From Curtobacterium sp. MCJR17_020 (lineage in GTDB: Bacteria; Actinomycetota; Actinomycetes; Actinomycetales; Microbacteriaceae), in assembly GCF_003234365.2 (NCBI RefSeq), contig NZ_CP126261.1:1-64000 (forward strand): 64,000 nucleotides of DNA. Direction: 5' to 3'. Positions 31,554-39,394 of this stretch are shown here, in pieces. The notes beneath the pieces are model-generated. The model saw only the letters and a list, made by a program, of their open reading frames with translations, searched no databases and was not told the DNA's origin. Both the position numbers and the translations under genes were made by a program. Each line of letters begins with the position of its first letter. The first letter of the stretch is position 1.

Positions 31554-31789
31554 TTGAAGGCTTGTATTGGTTGCAAGCCTTCCGTTCAACTGTATACAAG
31601 CGTTGCAACAAAAGCAAGCCTTCCAAGGCTAGTAAGCCAATAAACACTTGCGTTGTGCACGCAGAGGGGCGGGGTGCTTGCGCAAGCCGCTAGCGGCAGC
31701 TCCTAGGGGCTGTTGTGAGGCTCATATTCGTGAAGAGTTACAATAAACGCAAGCCTTCCAAGGCAAGTAAGCCCATAAACCCTTGCGTT
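31554..31789. repeat. Iteron-like repeats, candidate origin or centromere
   Basis: Two 41-bp near-identical direct repeats (31614-31654 and 31749-31789, three mismatches) start GCAAGCCTTCCAAGGC and include AT-rich TAAGCC..ATAAAC. A shorter copy, GCAAGCCTTCC, is at 31573 and an inverted GAAGGCTTG at 31557. The region lies between parA and the replication gene, is AT-rich for this sequence, and contains the parA promoter. An origin of replication or a partition site are the two likely roles. Confidence 0.75.
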
Positions 31790-31815
31790 ACAAGTGTTGA
31801 AGCCGCACGGTTTGC

Positions 31816-33717
31816 TCAAGCTACTAGCTCCAGATCCCTGAGCTGTTGCAGGAATCCGCGTCGGACGAACCTCATGGCCGCCTTATGATCAGCGCGGCCG
31901 TCGCTCGAGCACGGGTACGCCGGGTACGCCTCCGGTCCGCCGTGGTCGTCGACGGATCGGAACATGACGACCTGCGTGATGGGGGTGCGGTCGCGGCCGC
32001 GGCGGCCGGCCTTGCGGATGAGGTGGTTCTGCCACCAGGCCCAGAGGTCGCGCTCATCGACGTACTGCTGTTCCCGGCGTTCGAGGATCCCGTCGACGCC
32101 AAGCTGCTTGGCCACATGCGTGCGGAAGTCCTGCAGTCGCCGACGCCAGCCGGTCGGTGAAGCGATCACGAGGGTCCAGCGGCGCATGCGTGCGAGGGCC
32201 GCTCGTACGCGACCGCGGGGGAGTCCTGAACGGTCAGCGACCACCTCGGGTGTGTGCTCGTCGGCTGTCAGGCTCTCGTAGACGCGGCGGGCTGTGGGTC
32301 CAAGTCCTGCGCGGGTGAAGACATCGTGTCGTCCGGTATCGAGGCGGTCTTCCAGAGCCTCCAGAAGGGTGACTCTCACGTCGAAGAACTCGGCCGGGGG
32401 GCGGGCGTTCACATCGTGAAGTGGCCCGACTTGTTCCGCGGGTGTGGAAAACCGGTCTGTGAGCCGCCAGACGGCGGCGTTGGGGCCGTCCGCCTGGCGC
32501 CGGCGCGTGATCCATCCGGCCATGTGGAGGCGGCGGAGGGACCGGTCGACGGTGCTCGAGGGGATCCCGGTGGCGATCGCCACGGACCGAAGGGCGGCGC
32601 CGACGTCGCGTGAGCCGGAGCGCAGGGAGATCCAGGCGAGGTAGGTCAGGACGGTGCTGTCGTGCAGGTCCGCCTCGGTGCGGGTCCAGCGGCCGGGGGA
32701 GGCGGTGAACGCCTGCAGCATGGCCTCGACGACGTCGACGATGCCGGTCAGCTGGGTGAGGTCGCGTTGTTGCCGTTCCTCGGGCGCGTACCGGTACAGC
32801 ACCGCCCGCTCCTGCGCCTTCGCCCACTGCCGCTCGAGGCGCGCGGCCGCCTCAGCCGCAGTGCGGGGCTCGCGGCCGCCGGCTGGGCGGGTGCGGGTGC
32901 GGTAGTGCTCCATGCCCGGTGCGGTCTTCGCGGCGTGCTCGACGTCGGCGAGGGTCCACCCGGACACCGCGGCCGCGAGCAGGCACAGGTAGCCGGTGCG
33001 GGACGGGTCGCGGCCGCCGGCAATGGTTCCCATGTGCGCCTCGCCCCACGCCGGCAGCGACCGGTGCACCCGGTGGTGGGCGTCGACGGGGCCGGTGGGG
33101 GAAGCGTCTGCGGGATCCACGGCCGGGCGGAGCTCCCGGAACGCCGCAGTGACGCGGAGAAGGTCACCGGCGGTGACGGTGGGGGTGCGGAGCACGTCGA
33201 CGTCGTCGGCGCCGGCCATCACCTCGGACGCGCCACCGCGTGCGTGCGGGGTCAGGGGTGGGCGGACGGCGCCCGTGCGGTCGTTGCAGAGCAGCCCGTG
33301 GTCAAGGGACGGCAGCACGGCGCGTGCGGCGCCGGCGAGCTGCACCATCGTGGCCTTGTCGACGCCGGCGAGGGGCACCCACACGTGGAACCCGCCCGTG
33401 GGGCTCGAGCGGCACACCACGTGCGGCACCTGCGCGTCGCGGAGGATCCGCACCAGCACGCCGAGGTCCTCGGCCGCCTGATCGAAGTCCTCCGGGGTCT
33501 TCGCGTCGAGGTCGAACGCGGCGAACCAGAACCGCCCGTCAAGGTCGGTGAGATCGATCGTCCACGGCGTCGACGGGGGAGTGTGCCCTGCAGTCGGGAA
33601 CTTCGACGGGTAACTGTTCGACCGGATCGTCCCGTCCGCCTCCGCGATCATGCGATTCACATACCGACGAGGCGCGATCGCACGCGTCAACGCCCAGGCG
33701 GGATCCGGGGAGGACAC
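31816..33717 (-). CDS. Plasmid replication protein with AEP primase domain
   Basis: 633 residues from GTG 33717. The N-terminal 280 residues show an archaeo-eukaryotic primase pattern: FWFAAFDLDAKTPEDF (two acidic metal ligands), then SPTGGFHVWVPLAG (the Gly-x-His motif), and LCNDRTGAVRPPLTPHARGG. The C-terminal part has two winged-helix stretches (ALRSVAIATGIPSSTVDRSL and TPEVVADRSGLPRGRVRAAL) suited to origin binding. It is next to ParA and iteron-like repeats, so it is probably the initiator/primase of this replicon. Confidence 0.8.
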   Translation of the reverse strand: MSSPDPAWALTRAIAPRRYVNRMIAEADGTIRSNSYPSKFPTAGHTPPSTPWTIDLTDLDGRFWFAAFDLDAKTPEDFDQAAEDLGVLVRILRDAQVPHVVCRSSPTGGFHVWVPLAGVDKATMVQLAGAARAVLPSLDHGLLCNDRTGAVRPPLTPHARGGASEVMAGADDVDVLRTPTVTAGDLLRVTAAFRELRPAVDPADASPTGPVDAHHRVHRSLPAWGEAHMGTIAGGRDPSRTGYLCLLAAAVSGWTLADVEHAAKTAPGMEHYRTRTRPAGGREPRTAAEAAARLERQWAKAQERAVLYRYAPEERQQRDLTQLTGIVDVVEAMLQAFTASPGRWTRTEADLHDSTVLTYLAWISLRSGSRDVGAALRSVAIATGIPSSTVDRSLRRLHMAGWITRRRQADGPNAAVWRLTDRFSTPAEQVGPLHDVNARPPAEFFDVRVTLLEALEDRLDTGRHDVFTRAGLGPTARRVYESLTADEHTPEVVADRSGLPRGRVRAALARMRRWTLVIASPTGWRRRLQDFRTHVAKQLGVDGILERREQQYVDERDLWAWWQNHLIRKAGRRGRDRTPITQVVMFRSVDDHGGPEAYPAYPCSSDGRADHKAAMRFVRRGFLQQLRDLELVA

Positions 33718-33749
33718 GCGGGCAGATTGATCTGTACCGGGCGCAGCAA

Positions 33750-33926
33750 CGTGCGTTACGATGGCGACACCTCCTCCTCTCGGGGTGGCGGTACGATGAA
33801 GGCTCCCGGCTCCAACCGGGCTTCTTCTCTAGGAAGCTCACGACCTGATCTGTTTGGCGACGTAGCAGGTAGTGAGAAACATGACTTGGGGCCTAGCCCC
33901 GGACCCCCGCCTCTGGCGGGGGTTTT
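33750..33926 (+). ncRNA. Candidate small RNA divergent from the replication gene
   Basis: A plus-strand unit can be drawn from a possible -10 box TACGAT (33757-33762) to the strong terminator at 33904-33926. In between are a GGCTCCCGGCTCCAACCGGG hairpin and no credible protein. It would be about 160 nt. The terminator points in the plus direction and has no other gene to serve. No family match is known to me. Confidence 0.3.
33904..33926 (+). terminator. Strong intrinsic terminator, plus-strand orientation
   Basis: An 8-bp GC stem CCCCCGCC/GGCGGGGG with a 3-nt loop is followed by TTTT. The T-run is on the plus strand, so it ends a plus-strand transcript, not the minus-strand gene next to it. 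Confidence 0.8.
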
Positions 33927-33930
33927 GTCG

Positions 33931-34170
33931 TTAAGCGGCAGGGATAGGCAACTCCACTCGGTTGAGTCGGCGCGGGTCCTCGACAAGCGGCATCGCGCCG
34001 TTCTCGGCGACAAGCGACCGCGCTAGCGCGTCGAGGTAGTAGGCGACTGAGACACCGCTCTCTTCGGCGGCATCCTTGAACGCCTGGCGGGTCTCAGGAA
34101 GCACACGGCCCTGCAGAAGGACCGTCGGGGCGTTCTGCGCTCGGCTGGCGCGTCGTCCAAAGTCGCTCAT
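33931..34170 (-). CDS. Small plasmid protein, ribbon-helix-helix-like
   Basis: 79 residues from ATG 34170 behind AAGGTG. The core NAPTVLLQGRVLPETRQAFK then DAAEESGVSVAYYLDALARS has the strand-helix-helix pattern of Arc/MetJ-type DNA-binding proteins. Such proteins control plasmid copy number or conjugation genes. A candidate operator for the XRE regulator lies in its upstream region at 34326-34348. Confidence 0.65.
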   Translation of the reverse strand: MSDFGRRASRAQNAPTVLLQGRVLPETRQAFKDAAEESGVSVAYYLDALARSLVAENGAMPLVEDPRRLNRVELPIPAA

Positions 34171-34325
34171 AGTGACACCTTGGCGGGAACATGCATGCGC
34201 GCAGTCTTCTGGGGCGGCGTGTCGTAAGACTGCATCGATGCTCCTTCTCCTTGCGGGTCGGCAACTCAAGCGACTGGCGAGGGCGGCTCCGTGGTACTCG
34301 ATGTCGCAGCCCGACCAAACGGCTA

Positions 34326-34348
34326 GGTACTAGCAAAGTACCCTATTC
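34326..34348. promoter_or_regulatory. Palindrome plus CCCTATT motif
   Basis: GGTACT-agcaa-AGTACC (34326-34342) is a 6-bp inverted repeat that runs into CCCTATT (34341-34347). The elements GTACTAG and CCCTATT also occur together at 37596-37613 in the XRE/conjugation promoter, suggesting a common binding protein. Confidence 0.45.
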
Positions 34349-35488
34349 GCGCACCCGGTCAGCCCTCGATAGGGCCGACGTTGAGGAAAGGAAGCGCGCA
34401 ATCGAGCGGTGGAACGGCTCGGGCTCGCGGTTGAGCTCCATGCCATGTGGGCAGGGCGCGATCTCCACGAGGGTGGCTGACGCACCTGGTGTGGCGGCGA
34501 AGCGCTTGGAGACCTCGAGAGGGACGTCGCGATCGCCAGAGCTGTGGATGAGGAGGATCGGCAGCCCAGCAGGCGGCGCGGGACGCATCCAGCGCGTGGG
34601 GATGGCCTTCCGGAGGCCGGCCAGGCGAGCGAGGCCCGGGATCGTGAGCGTGAGAGCCCCCATGGAGCCGAGAACCCCCGGGAATCCTGCTTTGGATGCG
34701 CCGGCGCGCAGGGCCGCGAACCAGTCGAGGGCTGGACAGACCAGGATCATGGCGTCGATCTGGTTGCGGAGGGCGGAGCGCGCGGCCGCGTGTAGAGCGA
34801 TCGTCGCGCCCATTGACCATCCGACGAGCACCAGGCGCTCGGCTCCATGGTTGACGGCGTGACGCATGGCTGCGTCCAGATCGTGCCACTCGTCTGTGCC
34901 GAAGGTCGCGGGGAGACCGCGGCCGTCTTCGACGTCGCCGCGGTATCCGATGACGAGGGAGCTCATTCCGGCAGAGAGGGTATCGGGTACGGCGCGGAGG
35001 ATGGCTTGCCGGCCCGAGTGGATCCCGTGCACGTGGATGGCCCAGGTGGTGGCGCCGGCGACGGGGAAGTACCACGCCTTCCGGGGGTCGCCGTCAGCGG
35101 TGATCGCAACCTCTTCGAAGGAGGACGACACCGCCGCTGGAGTGTCGAGGAGGTATCCGCTCCAGACAAGCTTGTCGTCCGCTGCGGGGACGGTCGCGGG
35201 TTCGCCCAAAATCGTCCGGCGGACGTGACGGCCGTCGTCATCGAGCACATCCCCGACGAGGATGCTGTGCTGGCCGTCGTGGAAGTACACGCGGTACTCA
35301 CCCGGAGACCGTGTCTGCTCGTCCGATGGGACGGTGATGCTGGCGGAGTCGACGTCGACGTCGACGACGGTGACGGTTCGCTTCGGCCGTGGGTGAATCG
35401 CCTTCTTCGCGACCACCACGCCCGCGGCGGTCGCGGCCGCGATGACCGTCAAGGTGGCTGCCCCTGCTGCTACACCGATAGCGCCCAT
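34343..35488 (-). CDS. Membrane-anchored alpha/beta hydrolase
   Basis: 381 residues from ATG 35488 behind GGGAG. An N-terminal membrane anchor (AAGAATLTVIAAATAAGVVV) is followed by a beta-rich domain of about 100 residues, then an alpha/beta hydrolase fold: HVHGIHSGR (oxyanion), VLVGWSMGATIALHAAAR (nucleophile elbow with Ser), LLIHSSGDRDVPLEVSKRF (Asp) and CPHGMELN (His). The catalytic triad looks intact. It could be an esterase or peptidase acting at the cell envelope. Last gene in the XRE-ImmA operon, overlapping the preceding gene by 19 bp. Confidence 0.78.
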   Translation of the reverse strand: MGAIGVAAGAATLTVIAAATAAGVVVAKKAIHPRPKRTVTVVDVDVDSASITVPSDEQTRSPGEYRVYFHDGQHSILVGDVLDDDGRHVRRTILGEPATVPAADDKLVWSGYLLDTPAAVSSSFEEVAITADGDPRKAWYFPVAGATTWAIHVHGIHSGRQAILRAVPDTLSAGMSSLVIGYRGDVEDGRGLPATFGTDEWHDLDAAMRHAVNHGAERLVLVGWSMGATIALHAAARSALRNQIDAMILVCPALDWFAALRAGASKAGFPGVLGSMGALTLTIPGLARLAGLRKAIPTRWMRPAPPAGLPILLIHSSGDRDVPLEVSKRFAATPGASATLVEIAPCPHGMELNREPEPFHRSIARFLSSTSALSRADRVRE

Positions 35489-36387
35489 GCGGTAACTCCC
35501 TTCGCGAGCCGTTCGTCGACGCGCTGCAAGTAGCGCTGCTCTTGTTCTGTGACCTCGAGGCGGCCGGCGACGATCTTGTCGCGGAGCTCGATGTACCGCT
35601 GCGCAGCAACCACCTCTGCGCTGCCCTGGAGGCGCAGCGGGGGCCGGGCGGTGCTCTGGTCGCGCGCTGACATGACGAACAGGCGGAGCGAGACAAGGCG
35701 CCACCGAAGGACAGTGACGAGCCGGCGCAGGGTCCGCCACCCGTGTGCGACACCGATGGCGACGATGCCGGGGTAGAAGAGGCTGTTGAACACGACAAGC
35801 ATCGCCCGGGAGAACGGGGTCTGCTGCCCGTCGATGAACACTCTGGTGACGTCGACGAGCTCTGCGATGATCGCGAGCACCACGAGCGCAAAGCCGATGA
35901 TGAACAAGATGTTCACGCCGCGGCGCTGGGGCAAGAGCACGACGATGGAATCGGCGGCAAACCAGCCCATAGCGACCATGTAGATGACGATGTGCACCCA
36001 CGTGGCCGGGTACTGCAGGTGTTCGTGGATGTACGTCGTCGCTTCCCCGTTGTGACCGGGAATCGCCATGAAAGTGACCGTCTCGGCAAGGAGCACGGTC
36101 ATCAGGATGGGCAGGCGCGACCGGGCCTCCGAGCCAGCGTGAGCGCGTGTGGCGTCCCGCAGGAACCAGAACGCTGCAGTGGCTGCGAGTACCTGGATCA
36201 GATCGATGGCATTGACGTCACCTAGGAGCGCATCGAGGGGTTCGACGGGCCAGACGACGCCCACCGTGGCGATGCCGACGACGGCAAGCGCGGCGGCAAG
36301 GAACGCCGGACGTCTCGCTGCATTACCCATCGCATTGACGCGGAGGAGCAGGAGTCCAACTGCAGCCCAGAACGCGGCCGGGATCAC
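35470..36387 (-). CDS. Multi-pass membrane protein (MAB_1171c-like, putative)
   Basis: 305 residues from GTG 36387 (GTGA overlap with ImmA). Seven hydrophobic helices are visible, for example AAFWAAVGLLLLRVNAMG, FLAAALAVVGIATVGVVW, LIQVLAATAAFWFLRD, WVHIVIYMVAMGWFAADSIV and ILFIIGFALVVLAIIAELVD. A long cytoplasmic C-terminal region (IELRDKIVAGRLEVTEQEQR) follows. Similar membrane proteins are commonly encoded next to ImmA/IrrE and XRE genes in actinobacteria; their function is unknown. I assign the family by context and topology. Confidence 0.6.
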   Translation of the reverse strand: MIPAAFWAAVGLLLLRVNAMGNAARRPAFLAAALAVVGIATVGVVWPVEPLDALLGDVNAIDLIQVLAATAAFWFLRDATRAHAGSEARSRLPILMTVLLAETVTFMAIPGHNGEATTYIHEHLQYPATWVHIVIYMVAMGWFAADSIVVLLPQRRGVNILFIIGFALVVLAIIAELVDVTRVFIDGQQTPFSRAMLVVFNSLFYPGIVAIGVAHGWRTLRRLVTVLRWRLVSLRLFVMSARDQSTARPPLRLQGSAEVVAAQRYIELRDKIVAGRLEVTEQEQRYLQRVDERLAKGVTAWALSV

Positions 36388-36902
36388 GCGAAGGCTTCCT
36401 CGCTTGCAGACAGCGTGGACTTCTGGAGGCGCTCGAGCAGGAGCATCGCCCCGCGCTCCGCCACGAGCTCTTCGACGTCGACAGCGCCGGCATCCTCGAG
36501 GGAGGTCCGCACCGGCACGCGGGCCCGTGCCGCGGTGATCTCCGCGGTCACGCCGGCATGACCCCGTTCCATGACCTCAACAGGCACGTGGCACCCTCCA
36601 TGTCCCGCGGCAATGTGCATGAACTCGTGCAGGATCACGAACAGCTGGTAGAGGCGGGGGTCGTCAGGGTGGAAGTACACCCGTCCGGCGTCCGCAGTGT
36701 CGAGGTACAAGCCCGTCACGCTCGCGGGGTGGTCACGCGGAGGGAGTGAGTTCAACGGATCGATGATGAGCGGCTTACCGAGCCAGGTGGCCACGGCCGT
36801 TCGCAACGTCTCAAAGGTGAGCGGGCCGGCGGGCAGGGACAGCCTGGCGATGGCGTCCTCAGCAAGCTGGGTGGTGAGTCGTTGTGTTCGGATCTTCTTC
36901 AC
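36384..36902 (-). CDS. ImmA/IrrE-type metallopeptidase
   Basis: 172 residues from GTG 36902 (GTGA overlap with the XRE gene). The zinc motif FVILHEFMHIAAGHGGCHVP (H-E-x-x-H) is at about residues 89-108, after the family's typical N-terminal region (LTFETLRTAVATWLGKPLII). ImmA proteins cleave a cognate XRE repressor to release conjugation or phage genes. The adjacent XRE protein is the obvious substrate here, and the conjugation operon the obvious output. Confidence 0.85.
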   Translation of the reverse strand: MKKIRTQRLTTQLAEDAIARLSLPAGPLTFETLRTAVATWLGKPLIIDPLNSLPPRDHPASVTGLYLDTADAGRVYFHPDDPRLYQLFVILHEFMHIAAGHGGCHVPVEVMERGHAGVTAEITAARARVPVRTSLEDAGAVDVEELVAERGAMLLLERLQKSTLSASEEAFA

Positions 36903-37588
36903 TCGGTACCTCCCCGCTCATTTGGCGCCGCGGCGCGGATCGCTTCGGCGATCGCCAGGAGCTCGGCCGGGGATGCTGCGTTGACCGAGCGCGCGGCTAT
37001 CCCAACACCAGTCTCTGCCAGGGCGATCTCCACTTCCAGCCGTGCGTCGACGAGATCGACGACACCGGGGAGTGCGATGCGCAGCAGGTACTCCGAGGAC
37101 ACATCGAAGAAGTCCGCGATCGCTCGGAGGTCGTCACTGGTCACGTCTGTGGGCTCGCCGGCGAGGAGGCGTTCCCAGTCGGCACCAGCCAGGAGCCGTC
37201 CGCGCTTCGCCAGCGCAGCGCGCACCGCACGGTCGACCGGGGGAGCAGGGGTGCGAGCGACGTGGAGGGCGACAAGCTTCCGCAGCCGATGGCCGAGAAG
37301 TGCTGGCTCCAGGCGTTCATCTCGGGGAGCGTGCAGACGCTCCATCTCGGTGATGGCCGGTTCCAGGAGCTCGCCGACTGACACGCCGAGCGCTTCGGCG
37401 ATCGTCTGCACGTCGTTCGTGTTGAACGAGGTCTCGCCGCGGGTGCGCTTGTAGTAGTAGCCGCGGCTGAATCCAGCCTGCGCGATGAGGGCCGGCGTCG
37501 TGATCCCGCGCCGGATGCGGAGGTCGTCGACCGCGTCGACGAACGCCCTCGAGAACTCGTTCGGTTCGCCGCTTCCCTGTCTGCCCAC
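36899..37588 (-). CDS. XRE-family repressor
   Basis: 229 residues from GTG 37588. The N-terminal helix-turn-helix is ITTPALIAQAGFSRGYYYKR, with FNTNDVQTIAEALGVSVGEL; a second region (LLAGEPTDVTSDDLRAIADF, FDVSSEYLLRIA) looks like another XRE-type fold, so it may carry two DNA-binding domains. Divergent from the conjugation operon across a 250-bp region holding CCCTATT inverted repeats. Likely represses transfer until cleaved by the coupled ImmA protease. Confidence 0.8.
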   Translation of the reverse strand: MGRQGSGEPNEFSRAFVDAVDDLRIRRGITTPALIAQAGFSRGYYYKRTRGETSFNTNDVQTIAEALGVSVGELLEPAITEMERLHAPRDERLEPALLGHRLRKLVALHVARTPAPPVDRAVRAALAKRGRLLAGADWERLLAGEPTDVTSDDLRAIADFFDVSSEYLLRIALPGVVDLVDARLEVEIALAETGVGIAARSVNAASPAELLAIAEAIRAAAPNERGGTE

Positions 37589-37595
37589 GCGATGA

Positions 37596-37680
37596 CCCTA
37601 TTGGCGTACTAGAGGAACTCTATAAGTCCGAAACAGAGCGCACAGCAACATGCGCAGCTCTAAATAGGGCATACTGAAAC
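37596..37680. promoter_or_regulatory. Operator and promoter region between XRE and conjugation genes
   Basis: CCCTATT (37596-37602) and its inverse AATAGGG (37663-37669) flank a segment with TATAAG (37620-37625) that can serve as a -10 box. GTACTAG at 37606-37612 also recurs at 34327. These are candidate binding sites for the XRE repressor controlling both directions. Confidence 0.55.
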
Positions 37681-37836
37681 GGAGGTTCTACCCCCGGAGG
37701 AGGGGAGGCCGACGAGATGGGGCAGCAGGCGCCGAGAGGGGATCGCGATAGTTCAGCACACGGGCTCCCGACAGCGAAAGCAGTTTGCTGCTCCGAACGT
37801 TGCGGGAGCCGGTCCTCGTGCTTGGTGGGGGCAGGG

Positions 37837-38076
37837 ATGACGCGCGAGCGCCTGACGGGCCCCCAGCTCCAGCAGGTGACGGAGGCGACTCGTGCGTACC
37901 GCCGGGCACGGGCGATCCGGGATGAGGCGATCGCCGAGGCAGCGGTGATCCACGGCGGGGATGACACGGCGTTCTATGCCGGGTTAAGCCCGACGCGGGT
38001 CCGGCAGATCGTTCGGGAGCTGCGTCGACAGGGCTGGACCTCGACAAGCGACTCTGAGAGTGAGACGTCGCGATGA
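37837..38076 (+). CDS. Hypothetical protein, first gene of the conjugation operon
   Basis: 79 residues from ATG 37837, after a GGGGGCAGGG site; the open frame extends upstream without a ribosome-binding site. It contains a helix-turn-helix-like stretch (AAVIHGGDDTAFYAGLSPTR and VRQIVRELRRQGW), so it may bind DNA. It overlaps the next start (ATGA). Confidence 0.6.
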   Translation: MTRERLTGPQLQQVTEATRAYRRARAIRDEAIAEAAVIHGGDDTAFYAGLSPTRVRQIVRELRRQGWTSTSDSESETSR

Positions 38077-38312
38077 GCGGGGCGATGGCAACAGAGCGTC
38101 AGCACCGCCACGACCCGCGCGGCGTCGCAGCGCCGCACCTGAATCGCGGCCGTCCGGTGACGTTGCTCCGTTGGCGGCACACGGCTGATGGATGGGTGTA
38201 CGAGACGCGTGTCGGTGTGTACCTCGGGTCGACTCCCGCGGCGCTTCTGCTTGGCGTCGACGGGTCTGAGCAGTCCTTCGATCGGGACCAGTGGATGGTG
38301 GTGTCCCGGTGA
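38073..38312 (+). CDS. Hypothetical small protein in the conjugation operon
   Basis: 79 residues from ATG 38073. A basic N-terminal tail (TERQHRHDPRGVAAPHLNRG) precedes a beta-rich core (VTLLRWRHTADGWVYETRVG, SEQSFDRDQWMVVSR), shaped like a small barrel. No family recognised. Coupled on both sides by overlapping starts and stops. Confidence 0.55.
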   Translation: MSGAMATERQHRHDPRGVAAPHLNRGRPVTLLRWRHTADGWVYETRVGVYLGSTPAALLLGVDGSEQSFDRDQWMVVSR

Positions 38313-39394
38313 GCGAGCAGGGCGGCGGTGCCGGCGGCATCGTTGCCGTGGGCCTGGCGCTGGTGCTCCTCCTACCGGTTGGGGTCGTGACGCTCCTTGG
38401 CGGCGGCGATGACTGCACCGTGTCGAGCAGCAGCGTCGCCCAGACGGTTGCGAAGGGATCGATCCCGGAGAAGCCGATCGAGGGCTACGGCAAGGAACAG
38501 CTGGCGAACGCGGCCGCGGTCATGAACGCCGCGACGGCACTGCACCTGGACGGTAAGGCGCAGCTGGTCGGGGTGATGACCGCGATGGGGGAGTCGGGGC
38601 TGCGGGTGCTGGACTACGGCGACGCGGCGGGACCGGACAGCCGTGGCTTGTTCCAGCAGCGCGCCAACGGGGCGTGGGGGTCTTACGAGGACCGCATGGA
38701 CCCGACGATCAGCGCGACGAACTTCTTCAGGAAGCTGCAGACCATCTCCGGATGGGAGCAGATGACGCCCTCCCGCGCCGCGAACAAGGTGCAGATCAAC
38801 TCCGATCCCGACTACTACACGAAGTACGTCGCGGCCGCGACGAAGGTCGTCAACGCTCTTGCCGGCGTTGAGGTCGCCTCGAGCACCGCCGCGTGTGTGA
38901 AGGACGGTACCGGCAGCTACGCGGCCGCGAACGGCACGAAGCCGGGCAAGTGGGGCGGCTACGACAACGGCAAGATCCCGCAGGACCAGCTGCAGATCAT
39001 CCCGTGGACGAAGGACCAGTCCTGGATCGGGTCGATGTACCTGCGCGCGGACGCGGCGCAGTCGCTGATCAAGATGAGCGCCGCGTTCAAGGAGGAGTTC
39101 GGCTACGACCTGCCCCTCAACGACGCGTACCGCAGCTTCGCGCGGCAGGAAGAGGCGAAGCAGCAGTACGGCGGCAACGCAGCGACCCCGGGAACGTCGA
39201 ACCACGGCTGGGCGCTGGCGGTCGATTTCGGCACGACGGCGCACAACACCATCTCCTACAACGACGACACCTACACCTGGTTGAAGGAGCACGCCGGCAC
39301 CTACGGGTGGGTGCACCCGGCGTGGGCGGAGCCCGGCGGGGTCGGCCCGCACGAGGCATGGCACTGGGAGTTCTACGGAGTGAAGAACGCATGA
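38309..39394 (+). CDS. Cell-wall hydrolase: lysozyme-like plus M15 D,D-peptidase domain
   Basis: 361 residues from GTG 38309 (GTGA overlap). A membrane anchor (GIVAVGLALVLLLPVGVVTL) leads to a lysozyme-like region (AMGESGLRVLDYGDAAGPDS, RGLFQQRANGAWGSYEDRMD, with a likely catalytic Glu), then a VanY-type M15 domain: DAYRSFARQEEAKQQYGG, TSNHGWALAVDFGT (zinc His and Asp) and PHEAWHWEFYG (E-x-x-H-W). Two different cell-wall cuts in one membrane-attached protein fit opening of the peptidoglycan for the transfer channel. In Gram-positive conjugation this is a usual component. Confidence 0.85.
   Translation: MSEQGGGAGGIVAVGLALVLLLPVGVVTLLGGGDDCTVSSSSVAQTVAKGSIPEKPIEGYGKEQLANAAAVMNAATALHLDGKAQLVGVMTAMGESGLRVLDYGDAAGPDSRGLFQQRANGAWGSYEDRMDPTISATNFFRKLQTISGWEQMTPSRAANKVQINSDPDYYTKYVAAATKVVNALAGVEVASSTAACVKDGTGSYAAANGTKPGKWGGYDNGKIPQDQLQIIPWTKDQSWIGSMYLRADAAQSLIKMSAAFKEEFGYDLPLNDAYRSFARQEEAKQQYGGNAATPGTSNHGWALAVDFGTTAHNTISYNDDTYTWLKEHAGTYGWVHPAWAEPGGVGPHEAWHWEFYGVKNA

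Noticed and set aside
34343..36001. A 552-codon open frame covering both the hydrolase and part of the membrane-protein gene
   Set aside because: Only the last 381 codons look like a hydrolase; the upstream part is antisense-like low-complexity GHR-rich sequence, and a good ribosome-binding site and ATG exist at 35488.
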